Shown: positions 9,833-21,415, counted from the stretch's first letter. The stretch: DNA of 64,000 bases from Paraburkholderia sp. PGU19 (GCF_013426915.1 NZ_AP023179.1:2542001-2606000); one strand, 5' to 3'. Notes: generated by a model from the letters alone, not told the origin. Program-made: numbers and translations.

Positions 9833-10129
9833 ATGCCCGACGAGGCCGCAACCCTGAACTGGCAAAAAGTCGACTATGAAGGCTTCGAGATTCACGTCGC
9901 GCCATCGCTGAAAGACGGCGGCGAGCGATACACGTATATCGGCTATGTCTGCCACCCCGGCGCCGACCCGAAATTGCCGGGCCACACGGTGACGTTTCAC
10001 GCGGACGGCGAAGAGTCGTTCAAGACACTCGACGACGCGACCTATGAAGCCGTGCACGTCGGCAAGAGCATCGTCGAAGGGACGCATCCGGATCTGTCGG
10101 TGCTGTCGCTGGTGACGAGCGGCGTCTGA
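9833..10129 (+). CDS. Conserved hypothetical protein, 98 aa
   Basis: The ATG follows ACGGAGGCAATC, a strong ribosome binding site. The 98-residue product is acidic and soluble, with no signal peptide or membrane helix. It contains EGFEIHVAPSLKDGGERYTY and an HTVTFHADGEESF segment that look like a small beta-rich fold. No function is recognised. Its stop lies 17 bases from the stop of the convergent O-antigen ligase gene. Confidence 0.7.
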   Translation: MPDEAATLNWQKVDYEGFEIHVAPSLKDGGERYTYIGYVCHPGADPKLPGHTVTFHADGEESFKTLDDATYEAVHVGKSIVEGTHPDLSVLSLVTSGV

Positions 10130-10146
10130 ACCAGGTCGAACTCGTC

Positions 10147-11439
10147 TTACCCGTCCAGGCGCTCTTCCGCCTGCGAAGGCGTGCCTCTACGACAACTCAA
10201 GAAAATGCCGATGAGGAAGATAAACAGATTGCCTTCGGTAAAGTTGAGCAACAGCGAATTCGCAAAGCAGCCGATCGTAAAAGCGAACAGATAAGCGAAC
10301 ACGATCGTGCGCGCTGGCTCGCGCAATTCGATCGCGGTCCGACCGATCTGCACGAGCAGGAACACGAATAGCGCAATGCCGACAGCGCCCAGCTGAATGC
10401 CCATGAGCAGAAATTCATTGTGCGGATTGCCCGCCGTGGCTGCAGCGGCGCCCGTGTTGTTGCGCGCGTACGCGTCGAACTCTTCCTGCACCGTGCCCAC
10501 GCCGTGACCGATAATCGGGCGCTCGGCCATTAATTCGAGGCTGCGCCGGTAGAACACAATGCGCACGCCCATCGACGTGTTCTTGTTCGACGTTTCGTAT
10601 GCGCTGATCTCGTCGTTCGTTTCCGCGAGCCGCGAGCTATGCGAATGCAGCGCCGCGTACACGAGACCGCCCGCAATGGCCACCAGCACGATGCCGCTGC
10701 CCCACCGCACCCACGGCTTCACGCCGCGCAGGGACTTAAAGTACGTCACGACGTAAATCAAGATGAAGAGAATCGCGATGATCTGCCCCGTGCGCCCCTG
10801 CATCATCAACAGCACGTTGACGATGGCCAGCAGCGCGACGACATAGAACGCCATCTTCGCGGCCCGCGCGCGCGCCTGCTTCGCGAAGTTCAGCGCCAGG
10901 TAGAACAGCAGCGCCATCATGATGCCAGCAGCGATATGGTCCTTGAAGACCCATGCCCTGCGGATCGGATCGGTATTCGAGTGCCACGGGCCAATGGACG
11001 TCCAGCCGAAGTAATTCGAGCATGACAGCAGCAACAATAGCGTCAACGCGCTGAACAGCGCCCACTTCGCAACCGTCGTCCACGCGGTGGTGCGGCAATC
11101 GCGGAACGTCAGCATCAGCAGCGGCAGATAGATCAGCTTGCGGTACTTCATCAGGAAGTCCAGCGCATGCATGCGATCCGCCGTCGTCCACGCGAGGCTC
11201 AGCGTCAGCACGGCGGCGAGCAGCAGCGCCGCCACGCTCACGCGGTCGGTGAAAAGCGAGCGCCAGTTGCGCCACACTTCGGGCGACAGCAGCGCGCACA
11301 CCGCAAACAGCGTCGCCGCGATATTGACGCCAGCCGTCGACAACGGCACGGCAAACAGCGCGACGAGCGCGAAACTTCGCGCAAGGATCAGGGGATACGA
11401 ATCTCTTGTAGCGTGTTGCATGTATGCTTCAACTCTCAT
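10147..11439 (-). CDS. O-antigen ligase / polymerase family membrane protein
   Basis: Wzy/WaaL-like polytopic inner-membrane protein of 430 residues with roughly 10-12 hydrophobic helices. The large periplasmic loop holds the family-type motif near RPIIGHGVGTVQEEF followed by NPHNEFLLMGIQLGAVG; the H-N-E context is typical of O-antigen ligases. It lies downstream of msbA and a glycosyltransferase on the same strand, consistent with lipopolysaccharide assembly. Ligase and polymerase cannot be separated by sequence reading. Both ATGs (11439 and 11421) lack a clear ribosome binding site. Confidence 0.85.
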   Translation of the reverse strand: MRVEAYMQHATRDSYPLILARSFALVALFAVPLSTAGVNIAATLFAVCALLSPEVWRNWRSLFTDRVSVAALLLAAVLTLSLAWTTADRMHALDFLMKYRKLIYLPLLMLTFRDCRTTAWTTVAKWALFSALTLLLLLSCSNYFGWTSIGPWHSNTDPIRRAWVFKDHIAAGIMMALLFYLALNFAKQARARAAKMAFYVVALLAIVNVLLMMQGRTGQIIAILFILIYVVTYFKSLRGVKPWVRWGSGIVLVAIAGGLVYAALHSHSSRLAETNDEISAYETSNKNTSMGVRIVFYRRSLELMAERPIIGHGVGTVQEEFDAYARNNTGAAAATAGNPHNEFLLMGIQLGAVGIALFVFLLVQIGRTAIELREPARTIVFAYLFAFTIGCFANSLLLNFTEGNLFIFLIGIFLSCRRGTPSQAEERLDG

Positions 11440-11656
11440 TGACGAAGTGCGCTCGCGTAGCCTCGGACCAAGGGCTCGCTGCGTCGATGGCCCGGTTTTC
11501 GTCAGCCGGTGCCTTTTGTTGATCTTGCTGATCCTGCCTGCCTCTACCTGCGTCCGTGCCCGGGCGACGGGTCACGCCCTCGCCATCATCTCATGGCCGC
11601 CATGCGATTTGGTTTCACGCCTGCGCCCCATGCAAGCGGCCGTAAGGCGCGGAAAG

Positions 11657-12670
11657 TCATCGCGCGGCTCCGCGCAGATAGAACGCGGTGCGGGCGTCGA
11701 GCGCCTCGGAGGAATACAGTTGCTCGACCGTCCTGCGTGCGGCCGCACCAATCTTTGCGCGCAACGCCGGCTGCGCGATCAGTTCAGCGAGTATCGCCAG
11801 CGCTTCTTCAGACGTATCGAACAGATAGCCGTTCTCGCCATGCCGGACGACATCCGCGTAGCCGCCGTGCCGGTGGCATACGACGGGCAAACCGCACGCC
11901 ATCGCCTCGAGCACCACGCGGCCGAACGTCTCGACGTGCTCGCCCGTACGGTAGTAGAAGATATCGAGCTCGTGCAGAAAGTCCGGCGCGGCCATTGCGC
12001 CTTCGGGCAACAGACGGATCGCGTCGTCTTGCGGCAACGCCCCTGCCAGCGTCGTCGCGCCTTGCAGCAGCAGCTTGCAGCCGCGCCCAGCGAGCGTCCT
12101 GTACACGGCGATGTCGTCGGGATGATGTTTGTCGGCCGTATCGCGGCTCAGACGGCCGATCACGGGCTGCGCGCGCGTGTCACGCACGCGCGGCGCAAAG
12201 CGTCCGATATCGATCGGCGAAGGCTGGATCTCACCCTTCACGCCGAGCAGCCGCGACTGAAACGCGGAAATCAGCACGAACTCGGTCGCGGGCCAGCGCA
12301 ACAGCGGCGGCGGCGCCGACGTCAGCGCGAGCAGCTTCGGATGAAACGTGTTGAACACATACACGAGCCGCTCGGGACGGCCCGCGAAATACGGCCACAC
12401 GCGGTTGCGCCAATGCGCGCCGACGAACACATATGTGCCGCCGCGCGGCACGCTGGCCTTGAGCGGCGCGATCCGGCGGATCGGATACGCCGCCGACAGT
12501 TCGTCCGACGTCCGCGACGACGTGCTCCAGAGCTGCACGTCGCCCTTACCGCGCAGTAGCTCGTACAGGCGCAGTGCCTCCTGCTCGCTGCCGCCGTTCG
12601 GATTGTGAAAGCCGTTGAAGATGTGAATCATGCCAACTGTCTGAATGGTCGCCGGCTGCATCGCACGCAT
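11657..12670 (-). CDS. GT-B family glycosyltransferase
   Basis: 337-residue sugar-nucleotide-dependent glycosyltransferase resembling family GT4. The N-domain begins IHIFNGFHNPNGGSEQEALR, the acceptor-side glycine loop. The C-domain has VIGRLSRDTADKHHPDD and the nucleotide-sugar binding block FGRVVLEAMACGLPVVCHRHGG. The start is uncertain: codon 14 (12631, MIHIFNGF) is also possible, and neither has a good ribosome binding site. It lies between msbA and the O-antigen ligase-like gene, so LPS core or O-antigen sugar addition is the likely role. Donor and acceptor are unknown. Confidence 0.87.
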   Translation of the reverse strand: MRAMQPATIQTVGMIHIFNGFHNPNGGSEQEALRLYELLRGKGDVQLWSTSSRTSDELSAAYPIRRIAPLKASVPRGGTYVFVGAHWRNRVWPYFAGRPERLVYVFNTFHPKLLALTSAPPPLLRWPATEFVLISAFQSRLLGVKGEIQPSPIDIGRFAPRVRDTRAQPVIGRLSRDTADKHHPDDIAVYRTLAGRGCKLLLQGATTLAGALPQDDAIRLLPEGAMAAPDFLHELDIFYYRTGEHVETFGRVVLEAMACGLPVVCHRHGGYADVVRHGENGYLFDTSEEALAILAELIAQPALRAKIGAAARRTVEQLYSSEALDARTAFYLRGAAR

Positions 12671-12739
12671 CGCAGCGGCGGGCGCGCCCGCGTGCGGCGC
12701 CAGGCCGCGCGGGCGTTCTATCGTGGGGTCACGCGGCCG

Positions 12740-14533
12740 TCACGCCGCATGCTGCTGGAACTGGATGCGATGCAGATGCGCGTACAGCCCGTTCTGCGCG
12801 AGCAGTTCGCGATGGCTGCCCCGCTCGGCGATGCGCCCCGCATCGAGCACGAGGATGCGGTCCGCACGCTCGATGGTCGACAGCCGATGCGCGATCACGA
12901 GCGTCGTGCGGCCCTTCATCAGCGTTTCGAGCGCAGCCTGCACGTGGCGTTCGGATTCGGAATCGAGCGCCGACGTGGCTTCGTCGAGAATCAGGATGGG
13001 CGCGTCCTTGTAGACCGCGCGCGCGATCGCGAGGCGCTGACGCTGGCCGCCCGACAGCATCATGCCGTTGTCGCCGATCAGCGTATCGATGCCGTTCGGC
13101 ATCGCCGCCACCGTGTCCCACAGATTGGCCGCATGCAAGGCCGCCTTCACGCGCTCCGGGTCCGCGGGCTGTCCATAGGCGACGTTGTTCGCGATCGTGT
13201 CGTTGAACAGCACGACGTCCTGGCTCACCATCGCGATCTGGCTGCGCAATTCATGAATGCCATACTCCGGCAACGCGACGCCGTCGACGAGCACCTGCCC
13301 GCTGCTCGGATCGAAGAAGCGCGGCAGCAGGTTCACCAGCGTCGTCTTGCCGCTGCCCGACGGGCCGGCCAGCGCGACCATTTCGCCCGGCGCGACCTTG
13401 AACGACACGCTATCGAGCGTTTGCCGCTGCATCGGACCCGTCGCGCCGTACTGGAACGACACATCGCGGAACTCGACCTCGCCCTTCGAGCGCTCCAGCT
13501 TGAGCCCGCCGCCCGGCGGCTCCGACGGCTCGTCGATCAGTCCGAAGATCAGTTCGGCTGCCGTCATCCCCCGTTGCAACGGTTGATTCACATCCATCAG
13601 ATGCTTGAGCGGGGAAATGATCAGCAGCATCGACGTGACGAACGCGACAAACCCACCGACCGTCGTCTGATCGTGCGACGACTGCACGACGGCAATCGTG
13701 ATCACGACAGCGAGCGCGATCGACGCCAGAAATTGCGTCAGCGGCTGCGCGAGGCCGCCCGATACCGTCATGCGCATCGAATAGCCGCGCAGCTGCTTGC
13801 TCATCTCCGTGAAACGGTCGATCTCGTATTGCTCGCCGTTGTGCACCTTGACGACCTTGTAGCCCCCCACCGTCTCCTCGACGATATAGGACAACTCGTT
13901 GGTCAGCGTCTGATGCTCGCGGTTCAGGCGGCGCAGCCGGCGGTTGATCTTGCCCACCAGCCAGCCGATGCCCGGCAGCAGCACCGCGACGATCAGCGTC
14001 AGGCGCCAGTTCAGATAGAACAGGTAGCCGAGCAGGAACACGACCGTCAGCGAATCGCGCACGAGCGTCACCATCACGCCGATCAGTACGTTCAGGATCT
14101 GGTTGACCTCGAAGACGATCGCGTTGATGACCGTGCTGGCCGTTTCGCGCTGAAAGAACGAAACACTGCTGTGAATCATCCGGTTGAACATGGTCAGCCG
14201 CAGATCCAGCAGGATGCGGTTCGACACGTAGGAAAGAAGGTAGCCCGACGCGTACTGCGTGGCGCCACGCAACAGCGCGAGGCCGATTATGGCGAGCGGC
14301 ACGAACCATTTCGCGCTGTCGCTGCTGTGCGTGCCGAAGCCGTGGTCGAGCAGCGGCTTGAGCAGTGCGGGAATTCCCGCCTCGGTGGCGGCGACGACGC
14401 CCATCGTGAGGATGGCGGCGACAACGGTCCAGATGAGCGGTTTCACATACGGCCACAGCCGGCGCAGGACGACGACCGTCGACGTTGCTTCACCGGAGCC
14501 GATGGGCTTGCTTAACGTTGGCTTGGCGCTCAA
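12740..14533 (-). CDS. msbA: Lipid A export ABC transporter MsbA
   Basis: Half-transporter that flips lipid A-core across the inner membrane using ATP. It has an N-terminal exporter domain with six helices, then a nucleotide-binding domain with Walker [19 protein letters not shown], signature [15 protein letters not shown], Walker [17 protein letters not shown] and the H-loop IAHRLSTIE. The TTG at 14533 ([12 protein letters not shown]) follows AGAGGAACTC and is preferred over the GTG eight codons upstream at 14557. The length is 597 residues. The glycosyltransferase gene starts about 70 bases downstream in the same direction. Confidence 0.95.
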   Translation of the reverse strand: MSAKPTLSKPIGSGEATSTVVVLRRLWPYVKPLIWTVVAAILTMGVVAATEAGIPALLKPLLDHGFGTHSSDSAKWFVPLAIIGLALLRGATQYASGYLLSYVSNRILLDLRLTMFNRMIHSSVSFFQRETASTVINAIVFEVNQILNVLIGVMVTLVRDSLTVVFLLGYLFYLNWRLTLIVAVLLPGIGWLVGKINRRLRRLNREHQTLTNELSYIVEETVGGYKVVKVHNGEQYEIDRFTEMSKQLRGYSMRMTVSGGLAQPLTQFLASIALAVVITIAVVQSSHDQTTVGGFVAFVTSMLLIISPLKHLMDVNQPLQRGMTAAELIFGLIDEPSEPPGGGLKLERSKGEVEFRDVSFQYGATGPMQRQTLDSVSFKVAPGEMVALAGPSGSGKTTLVNLLPRFFDPSSGQVLVDGVALPEYGIHELRSQIAMVSQDVVLFNDTIANNVAYGQPADPERVKAALHAANLWDTVAAMPNGIDTLIGDNGMMLSGGQRQRLAIARAVYKDAPILILDEATSALDSESERHVQAALETLMKGRTTLVIAHRLSTIERADRILVLDAGRIAERGSHRELLAQNGLYAHLHRIQFQQHAA

Positions 14534-14861
14534 GAGTTCCTCTGGGAATGCGGGCACGCTTCACGGCACCCGTGGGCCGCCCTCGGGCGGATTGCAAATG
14601 CGACATTGTAAACCGTTCGGCATGCCATCCCGACGCGGCTAAATGATTGGAAATCCACGCGTTTGCAGATTTTCCCGGCGCGGCGCGGGCGAGACGGCCT
14701 GGCGTGCCCGTGCGCCATGGGTCGGCGCTTGCCGTCGGCCGACTTCCCTCCGTGCACCGCTGTACGCCGCTGTGTATATACTTGCGCAACTTTCGTTGGG
14801 CGACGGTGCCGCGGCAGCAGGCTGGGCGGACCGTGCGCCGTCCCTCCCGGCATCGATTCGC
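14534..14861. other. Divergent intergenic region msbA / glycosyltransferase
   Basis: 328 bases with no supported gene. A TATACT element at 14777-14782 could be the -10 of the rightward glycosyltransferase promoter, but no matching -35 is evident. The leftward msbA promoter is not obvious. Confidence 0.4.
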
Positions 14862-15629
14862 ATGACACAACCCACACTCGGCGTCGCCCTCATCACGAAG
14901 AACGCCGCGCTCCGCCTCGACGAATGCCTGCGCGCCGTTGCATTCGCCGATGAGATCGTCGTCGTCGACAGCGGCAGCACCGACCGCACCGTCGACATCG
15001 CCCGCTCACACGGCGCGCGCGTGCTCACGAACACCGATTGGCCAGGCTTCGGCCCGCAAAAGAACCGCGCGCTGGATGCGCTCGGTACGACCTGGGTGCT
15101 GTCGATCGACGCTGACGAGATCGTCACGCCGGAACTGGCCGTGTCGATTGCGGGCGTGCTCGCCGCGCCCGCCGCAGATGTCTATGCCCTCGACCGCCTG
15201 TCCGCCTTCTGCGGACATTGGGTGCGCCACAGCGGCTGGTATCCCGACTGGATTCCGCGCCTCTTCAAGCGCGGCGCCGCGCGCTTCTCCGACGACCTCG
15301 TGCATGAGCGGCTCGTGTTCGATTCGCCCGCGAAGCGGTTGGAAGGCAAACTGATGCACCACTCGTACGAAGACTTCGAGACGGTGCTGCGCAAGCTCGA
15401 CGCGTATTCGACGGCGGGCGCGCAACAGCGTCATGCAGCGGGTCAACGCGGCAGCTTTGGCAAGGCCGTCGCACGAGGCGCGTGGGCGTTCGTGCGGACC
15501 TATCTGTTGCGGCGTGGGTTTCTCGACGGCCGGGCGGGTTTCATGATCGCGATGTTCAATGCGGAAACCGTGTATTACCGGTTTCTGAAGCTTGCGCAAC
15601 TCGGCCGCGAGGATGCTTCGGGTCGTTGA
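14862..15629 (+). CDS. Family 2 glycosyltransferase (WaaE/KdtX-like)
   Basis: 255-residue inverting GT-A enzyme. The start MTQPTLGVALITKNAALRL is followed by the GT2 acidic motif ADEIVVVDSGSTDRTVDIA and by LSIDADEIVTPEL, the metal/nucleotide-binding DxD-like site. The rest matches the LPS core beta-glycosyltransferase group, with HWVRHSGWYPDWIPRLFKRG and HHSYEDFETVLRKLDAYS. It is divergent from msbA, which supports a role in LPS core assembly. The exact sugar is unknown. The gene is convergent with dnaE, leaving only about 50 bases between the stops. Confidence 0.88.
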   Translation: MTQPTLGVALITKNAALRLDECLRAVAFADEIVVVDSGSTDRTVDIARSHGARVLTNTDWPGFGPQKNRALDALGTTWVLSIDADEIVTPELAVSIAGVLAAPAADVYALDRLSAFCGHWVRHSGWYPDWIPRLFKRGAARFSDDLVHERLVFDSPAKRLEGKLMHHSYEDFETVLRKLDAYSTAGAQQRHAAGQRGSFGKAVARGAWAFVRTYLLRRGFLDGRAGFMIAMFNAETVYYRFLKLAQLGREDASGR

Positions 15630-15680
15630 GCGCGAGGGGTGCAGTGAATTAACACCACCCGCCCGTCACCGTCACTGGCG

Positions 15681-18600
15681 TCAATACACAATCTCGATCG
15701 CGCTGCCCGAAAACTCGCTGCGCAACGCGGCGAGCAGTTCGTCCGTCGGCCTCACGCGCCACGCATCGCCAAGCCGCACCTCGCCTTCCGCGTTGTCGCT
15801 GCGATAGACGATCTGCACGGCAAGCCCGTTCGGCATTGGCGTGGATGGACGTTGCGAGCGCCCACCCGAATCGCCGCCACCGCCGAAGCCGCCACGACCG
15901 CCGCCTCGTGCAGCGGGCGCCGGCGCGGCCACTTCCGCGTCTTCCGGCTTCGCGCGATAGGCTTCGAGCACGGAGCGCAGCGCGAGCGCATTCGCATTGC
16001 CGTTCATCTGCACCTTCACCGCCTGCGCGTAACGCGTGCGCGCACGGCCGAGGTCCATCGGCGTATCGACGGTAAAGCGGATGCCACCCGTGAACGCGTC
16101 GTTGCGCGCCTGACCTTGTACGACGAGCAGTTCGTCTTCCTTGAACAGCTGCTTGTGCGCCTCGAATTGTTCGTTGAAGACGGTCACTTCGCACTGGCCT
16201 GTGCCGTCGTCGAGCAGCGCGATCAGCATCTTGCCGCGCTGGGTCATCTGCGTACGCAGCGACACGATCACGCCCGCCACCAGCTTGTCGCGCCCTTCCT
16301 TCAGTTCGCCGATCTTCTGACGCACGAAGCGGCGCACTTCGTCCTTGTAGGCGTCGAACAGATGGCCCGACAGGTAGAAGCCGAGCGCCGTCTTCTCTTC
16401 CTGCAGACGGCGCTTTTCCGGCCACGCGGGTTCGTCGATCAGTTCATGGCCTTGCGACGGCGCATCGCCCATGTCGAACAGGCCCGCTTGCATCGCGTTG
16501 GCGCTCGCCTGATCCGCGGCTTCCATTGCGAGCGACACCGACGCGATCAGTTGCGCGCGGTTTTCGTGCAAGGAATCGAACGCGCCTGCGCGAATCAGCG
16601 CTTCGATCGTGCGGCGATTGACGATACGGCGATCGATCCGATTGCAGAAATCGAAGATATCGATGAACAAACCTTCTTCGCGCGCGCGCAGGATTTCTTC
16701 GATCGCGTTCTGGCCACTGCCCTTGATCGCGCCGAGACCGTAGCGGATCGTGCGCGAACGCTTGCCGTCGGCTTCCGCGACCGGCTCGAAGCGGTACGCG
16801 GACATGTTGATGTCGGGCGGCAGCACGGCCATCTTGTTCGCGAGGCAGTCTTCGAACAGGATCTTGACCTTGTCCGTGTCGTCCATCGCGAGCGACATAT
16901 TGGCCGCCATGAATTCGGCGGGATGGTGTGCCTTGAGCCACGCGGTGTGGTACGCGAGCAGCGCATAGGCAGCCGCGTGCGACTTGTTGAAGCCGTAGCC
17001 CGCGAACTTCTCCATCAAGTCGAAGGTTTCGTCCGCCTTCTCGCGTGTCAGACCGTTCTTCGCGGCGCCTTCCGCGAAAATCTCGCGGTGCTTCGCCATT
17101 TCCTCGGGCTTCTTCTTGCCCATCGCGCGACGCAGCAAGTCAGCGCCGCCCAGCGAGTAGCCACCGATGATCTGCGCCATCTGCATCACCTGCTCCTGGT
17201 AGACCATGATGCCGTAGGTCTCTTTCAGAACAGGTTCGACGCGCGGGTCCGGATACTCCACCACTTCGCGGCCGTGCTTACGCGCGCAGAAGCTCGGAAT
17301 CAGGTCCATCGGGCCCGGACGATACAACGCCACCAGCGCGATGATGTCCTCGAAGCGGTCGGGCTGCGCGTCCTTCAGCATGCCTTGCATGCCGCGGCTT
17401 TCCAGCTGGAACACGGCGACCGTATTCGCTTTCTTGAGGATCGAGAACGACGCGGGGTCGTCGAGCGGCACCTGCGCGAGCGACCAGCTTTCCTTCGACG
17501 GATCGAGACGGCGAATGTAGCGCTCGGCCCAGTCGAGAATGGTCAGCGTGGTCAGACCCAAAAAGTCGAACTTCACGAGGCCGACGGCTTCGACGTCGTC
17601 CTTGTCGTACTGGCTCACGACGCCGCTTTCATCGCCCTGCGTATAGAGCGGACAGAAATCCGTCAGTTTGCCGGGCGCGATCAGCACGCCACCCGCGTGC
17701 ATGCCGACGTTTCGCGTCAGGCCTTCTACGCGCTGCGCGAGTTCGAGCAGCTGATGCACTTCGTCTTCGTTGTCGAAGCGCTCCTGCAGCAGCGGCTCTT
17801 CCTTCATCGCGTCGGCGATCGTGACGTGCTTGCCGGGCTTGAACGGAATCAGCTTTGCGACGCCGTCCGTGAACATATAACCGAGATCGAGCACACGCCC
17901 GATATCACGCACGGCCGCCTTAGCGGCCATCGTGCCGAACGTGGCGATCTGCGACACGGCGTCCGCGCCGTACTTCTCCTTCACGTACTGGATCACGCGA
18001 TCCCGGCCGTGCTGACAGAAGTCGATGTCGAAGTCGGGCATCGACACCCGCTCCGGATTCAGAAAACGTTCGAACAGCAGGTTGTAGCGCAGCGGATCGA
18101 GGTCGGTAATGCCGAGCGCGTACGCGACCAGCGAACCCGCGCCCGAGCCCCGGCCCGGTCCTACCGGCACGCCATTGTTCTTCGCCCAGTTGATGAAGTC
18201 CGCGACGATCAGGAAGTAGCCGGGAAAGCCCATCTTGATGATCGTGCCGCATTCGAAGTCGAGCCGCGCGTAGTACGTTTCGCGCTGCGCGTCGCGTTCG
18301 GCCTGCTCGGGGAACAATTGCTCGAGGCGCTTTTCCAGGCCTTCCTTCGACAACTGCACCAGGTAGTCGTCGAGCGACATGCCGTCCGGCGTCGGGAACA
18401 GCGGCAGCTTGGGCTTGCCAAGTTCGAGCGTCAGATTGCAGCGCTTCGCGATTTCAATGGTGTTGGCCACCGCCGAGGGAATGTCGGCGAACATCGCGAC
18501 CATCTCGGCTTGCGTGCGGAAATACTGGTCAGTCGTGAAGCGCTTCTGGCGACGCGGATTCGCGAGCATATCGCCTTCCGAAATACACACGCGCGCTTCG

Positions 18601-19250
18601 TGCGCGGTGAAGTCGTCGGGCGTCATGAACTGCAGCGGATGCGTGGCAACCACGGGCAGCTTCAGCGACGCCGCCAGAGCAACCGCCTGCTGCACATACG
18701 CCTCCGCGCCGAGCTGGCCGCCGCGCTGCAGTTCGATATAGAAACCGTTCGGGAAGATCGTCGCCCAGCGCTGCGCATTGCGTCTTGCGGCTTCTTCATT
18801 GCCCGCCGCGAGCGCCATGCCGACATCGCCATGCTGCGCGCCTGACAGCGCGAGCAGCCCTTCGGCGAATCCGCCTTCGAGCCACGGCGTTTCCACTTCC
18901 GCGCGCCCGCGATACTGGTTCGTCAGCCACGCCTTGGACAGCAGTTCGCAAAGATTCAGATAGCCAGTCTTGTTTTTGACCAGCAGCAGAAGTCGCGAAG
19001 GCTTGTCGCGGTCGTCGGGATTCGTGATCCAGACGTCGCAGCCGGCAATGGGTTTGACCCCTTTGCCACGGGCTTCCTGATAGAAACGGACGAGGCCGAA
19101 TGCATTGCCGAGATCGGTAAGCGCGAGCGCGCCCTGACCGTCTTTGGCAGCGGAATCGACGACGTCGTCGATACGCACGATGCCATCGGCAATCGAGAAT
19201 TCGGAGTGAACGCGGAGATGGACGAAGCGGGGATCTGACATGGGCGACAT
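15681..19250 (-). CDS. dnaE: DNA polymerase III subunit alpha
   Basis: Replicative polymerase catalytic subunit, about 1189 residues. The N-terminal PHP domain begins [20 protein letters not shown]. The polymerase core contains [20 protein letters not shown] and [17 protein letters not shown], which holds catalytic aspartates, and [21 protein letters not shown] helix-hairpin-helix/OB-fold region and an extended C-terminus follow. A Gly/Arg-rich linker ([17 protein letters not shown]) sits about 60 residues before the end. Two ATGs three codons apart (19250, 19241) are possible; the first follows GGGAGGGCGGGG. Confidence 0.97.
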   Translation of the reverse strand: MSPMSDPRFVHLRVHSEFSIADGIVRIDDVVDSAAKDGQGALALTDLGNAFGLVRFYQEARGKGVKPIAGCDVWITNPDDRDKPSRLLLLVKNKTGYLNLCELLSKAWLTNQYRGRAEVETPWLEGGFAEGLLALSGAQHGDVGMALAAGNEEAARRNAQRWATIFPNGFYIELQRGGQLGAEAYVQQAVALAASLKLPVVATHPLQFMTPDDFTAHEARVCISEGDMLANPRRQKRFTTDQYFRTQAEMVAMFADIPSAVANTIEIAKRCNLTLELGKPKLPLFPTPDGMSLDDYLVQLSKEGLEKRLEQLFPEQAERDAQRETYYARLDFECGTIIKMGFPGYFLIVADFINWAKNNGVPVGPGRGSGAGSLVAYALGITDLDPLRYNLLFERFLNPERVSMPDFDIDFCQHGRDRVIQYVKEKYGADAVSQIATFGTMAAKAAVRDIGRVLDLGYMFTDGVAKLIPFKPGKHVTIADAMKEEPLLQERFDNEDEVHQLLELAQRVEGLTRNVGMHAGGVLIAPGKLTDFCPLYTQGDESGVVSQYDKDDVEAVGLVKFDFLGLTTLTILDWAERYIRRLDPSKESWSLAQVPLDDPASFSILKKANTVAVFQLESRGMQGMLKDAQPDRFEDIIALVALYRPGPMDLIPSFCARKHGREVVEYPDPRVEPVLKETYGIMVYQEQVMQMAQIIGGYSLGGADLLRRAMGKKKPEEMAKHREIFAEGAAKNGLTREKADETFDLMEKFAGYGFNKSHAAAYALLAYHTAWLKAHHPAEFMAANMSLAMDDTDKVKILFEDCLANKMAVLPPDINMSAYRFEPVAEADGKRSRTIRYGLGAIKGSGQNAIEEILRAREEGLFIDIFDFCNRIDRRIVNRRTIEALIRAGAFDSLHENRAQLIASVSLAMEAADQASANAMQAGLFDMGDAPSQGHELIDEPAWPEKRRLQEEKTALGFYLSGHLFDAYKDEVRRFVRQKIGELKEGRDKLVAGVIVSLRTQMTQRGKMLIALLDDGTGQCEVTVFNEQFEAHKQLFKEDELLVVQGQARNDAFTGGIRFTVDTPMDLGRARTRYAQAVKVQMNGNANALALRSVLEAYRAKPEDAEVAAPAPAARGGGRGGFGGGGDSGGRSQRPSTPMPNGLAVQIVYRSDNAEGEVRLGDAWRVRPTDELLAALRSEFSGSAIEIVY

Positions 19251-19533
19251 TGTAACCCCGCCCTCCCGAAATTTTTCGGCCAAAGCGCCCCCAGACCGCC
19301 GCATTGGCCACCTGGCCAAGGGCACTCATACGGGAGCCTTTGTCAATGGCCGCGAGCGCCTGAAGGGGTCGGTCATCCGGCTATTTCGACGCAGGTCAAT
19401 ATGCCGTCCGGCGGATTGCGGGCCAACTGTCAGGATGAGGGATAATACGCGTTCGACTCCATTTTTCTGCCGTACGCGTGCTGCGCCCGCCTTGATGCGC
19501 GCGCCGCGCATGGCGCTTTACCGCTGGACCAGC

Positions 19534-20409
19534 ATGAATATCCTGAATCTTTCGTCCTACCAGTTCGTGACGCTCGACAAGACCGTCGAATGGCGGCCGC
19601 TCGTCACCGCGCGCTGCGACGAACTCGGCCTGCGCGGCACCATCCTGCTCGCGCCGGAGGGCATCAACCTGTTTATCGCGGGTGAAATTCCGCAAGTGCG
19701 CGAGTTCATCGACTACGTTCGCCACGATCCCCTGTTCGAAGGTAAGTTCGCGGAACTGCAGTTCAAGGAAAGCCTGTCCGAGAAGCAGCCGTTTCGCCGC
19801 ATGCTCGTCAAGCTCAAGCGCGAAATCATCACGATGAAAAAGCCGGCTATCCAGCCGGAACTGGGCCGCGCGCCGGCCGTCGACGCCCACACGCTGAAGG
19901 CATGGCTCGACCGCGGCCACGACGACGCGGGCCGCCCCGTCGTGATGCTCGACACTCGCAACGCATTCGAAGTCGATGTCGGCACGTTCGACAACGCGCT
20001 CGACTACCGGATCACGAAGTTCAGCGAGTTCCCCGAAGTGATCGAGCAGAACCGCGCGGATCTCGAAGGCAAGACGGTCGTGTCGTTCTGTACGGGCGGC
20101 ATCCGATGCGAGAAGGCGGCCATCCACATGAAAGAAGTCGGCATCGAGAACGTCTATCAGCTCGAAGGCGGCATTCTGAAGTATTTCGAGGAAGTGGGCG
20201 GCGCGCACTACAACGGCGAGTGCTTCGTGTTCGACTATCGCACCGCGCTCGACCCGAACCTGCAGCCGACAGCGACCGCGCAGTGCTTCGGCTGCCGCGC
20301 AGTCGTCATGCCGGAAGACCAGAAGTCGCCGTTCTACGTGCCCGGCAAGACCTGCGCATCCTGTCATCCGGAAGCGCAGCGGCAGACCGTTGCGGCGCAC
20401 GCGGCGTAA
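19534..20409 (+). CDS. trhO: tRNA uridine(34) hydroxylase, rhodanese family
   Basis: TrhO (YceA, UPF0176), needed for oxygen-dependent 5-hydroxyuridine formation at tRNA position 34. The 291-residue product has an N-terminal acylphosphatase-like part ([17 protein letters not shown]) and a rhodanese domain with [20 protein letters not shown] and active-site cysteine loop [17 protein letters not shown]-terminal Cys-rich end (CFGCRAVV, then CASCHPE) may bind metal. The start [11 protein letters not shown] is chosen by family similarity; an ATG 8 codons upstream is possible. A GATAAT -10-like element at 19441-19446 lies about 90 bases upstream. Confidence 0.93.
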   Translation: MNILNLSSYQFVTLDKTVEWRPLVTARCDELGLRGTILLAPEGINLFIAGEIPQVREFIDYVRHDPLFEGKFAELQFKESLSEKQPFRRMLVKLKREIITMKKPAIQPELGRAPAVDAHTLKAWLDRGHDDAGRPVVMLDTRNAFEVDVGTFDNALDYRITKFSEFPEVIEQNRADLEGKTVVSFCTGGIRCEKAAIHMKEVGIENVYQLEGGILKYFEEVGGAHYNGECFVFDYRTALDPNLQPTATAQCFGCRAVVMPEDQKSPFYVPGKTCASCHPEAQRQTVAAHAA

Positions 20410-20495
20410 CCGCGTTGCGCGTATCGCGTCATCGTTGCCCGCATGAATCCGCTTCGCATGAATCGCCTCGTCGCGGCCCCTAACGGCCTGGCGGC

Positions 20496-21386
20496 ATGAC
20501 AACGGGCAGCGAACCCTATCGCGGCCGTTTCGCGCCGTCGCCGACAGGCCCGCTGCACTTCGGCTCGCTGGTCAGCGCGCTCGCGAGCTGGCTCGATGCG
20601 CGTGCGCATCGCGGCGTGTGGCTCGTGCGCATCGAGGACATCGACGGTCCTCGCACCGTTCCCGGCGCGGCAGAAGATATCCTCGATACACTCGCTCGCT
20701 TCGGCATGGTGGCCGACGAGCCGCCCGTCTGGCAAAGCCAGCGCATGCCGCTCTACCAGCATGCATTCGAGCGCCTGCAGGCCAAGGGCTTCGTCTATCC
20801 GTGCGGCTGCACGCGCAAGGAAATCGCCGATTCGCTCGTGCGCGTGCACGCGCGGCACACGACCCTCGCCTATCCCGGCACCTGCCGCAACGGCCTGAAC
20901 GGCAAGCCTGCGCGCGCATGGCGTCTGCGTGTGCCGGACGGAAATGCAGCCATCGTGACGTTCGACGATGGCTGGCAAGGCCAGCAAACCCAGAATCTCG
21001 CGACCGAGGTCGGCGATTTCGTTCTGCGGCGTGCGGACGATCAATGGGCATATCAACTGGCCGTCGTCGTCGACGATGCGGATCAAGGCATCACACACAT
21101 CGTTCGCGGCGCGGACCTGCTCGATTCGACCGCGCGGCAGATCTATCTGCAACAGTGTCTGGGCGTGCCGACGCCCTCTTATCTGCATGTACCCGTCGTG
21201 ACGAATGCCGACGGCGAAAAGCTCAGCAAGCAGACGGGCGCATTGGCGCTAAACGCGACGGACCCGCTCGTCGCGCTGAACGACGCAGCGCTGCATCTTG
21301 GACTGAAGTTGACGCAAGCAGCGACGTCGCTCGATACGTTCTACGCGGAAGCGATCGCTGCCTGGTCGGAGCGCGTGAAACGCTGA
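20496..21386 (+). CDS. gluQ: Glutamyl-Q tRNA(Asp) synthetase
   Basis: Truncated GluRS paralogue that transfers glutamate to queuosine-34 of tRNA(Asp). The 296-residue product holds the class I catalytic domain only and lacks the anticodon-binding domain. The HIGH-like motif appears in [20 protein letters not shown], the KMSKS-like motif in [13 protein letters not shown], and zinc-ligand candidates lie in [10 protein letters not shown] with a later Cys in YPGTCRNG. Together with trhO upstream, this makes a pair acting on tRNA wobble position 34. It ends against a bidirectional terminator shared with rhlE. Confidence 0.95.
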   Translation: MTTGSEPYRGRFAPSPTGPLHFGSLVSALASWLDARAHRGVWLVRIEDIDGPRTVPGAAEDILDTLARFGMVADEPPVWQSQRMPLYQHAFERLQAKGFVYPCGCTRKEIADSLVRVHARHTTLAYPGTCRNGLNGKPARAWRLRVPDGNAAIVTFDDGWQGQQTQNLATEVGDFVLRRADDQWAYQLAVVVDDADQGITHIVRGADLLDSTARQIYLQQCLGVPTPSYLHVPVVTNADGEKLSKQTGALALNATDPLVALNDAALHLGLKLTQAATSLDTFYAEAIAAWSERVKR

Positions 21387-21415
21387 CGCGTCCGCCCGCA
21401 CTGACCGCAAAAAAC

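Noticed and set aside
12605..14515. A 636-codon plus-strand frame opposite msbA
   Set aside because: Shadow of msbA, whose Walker and signature motifs are clear on the other strand.
15852..18845. A 997-codon open frame on the plus strand antisense to dnaE
   Set aside because: It is Arg/His/Glu-rich, has no recognisable domain, and lies entirely over the well-supported dnaE gene. High GC third positions create such frames.
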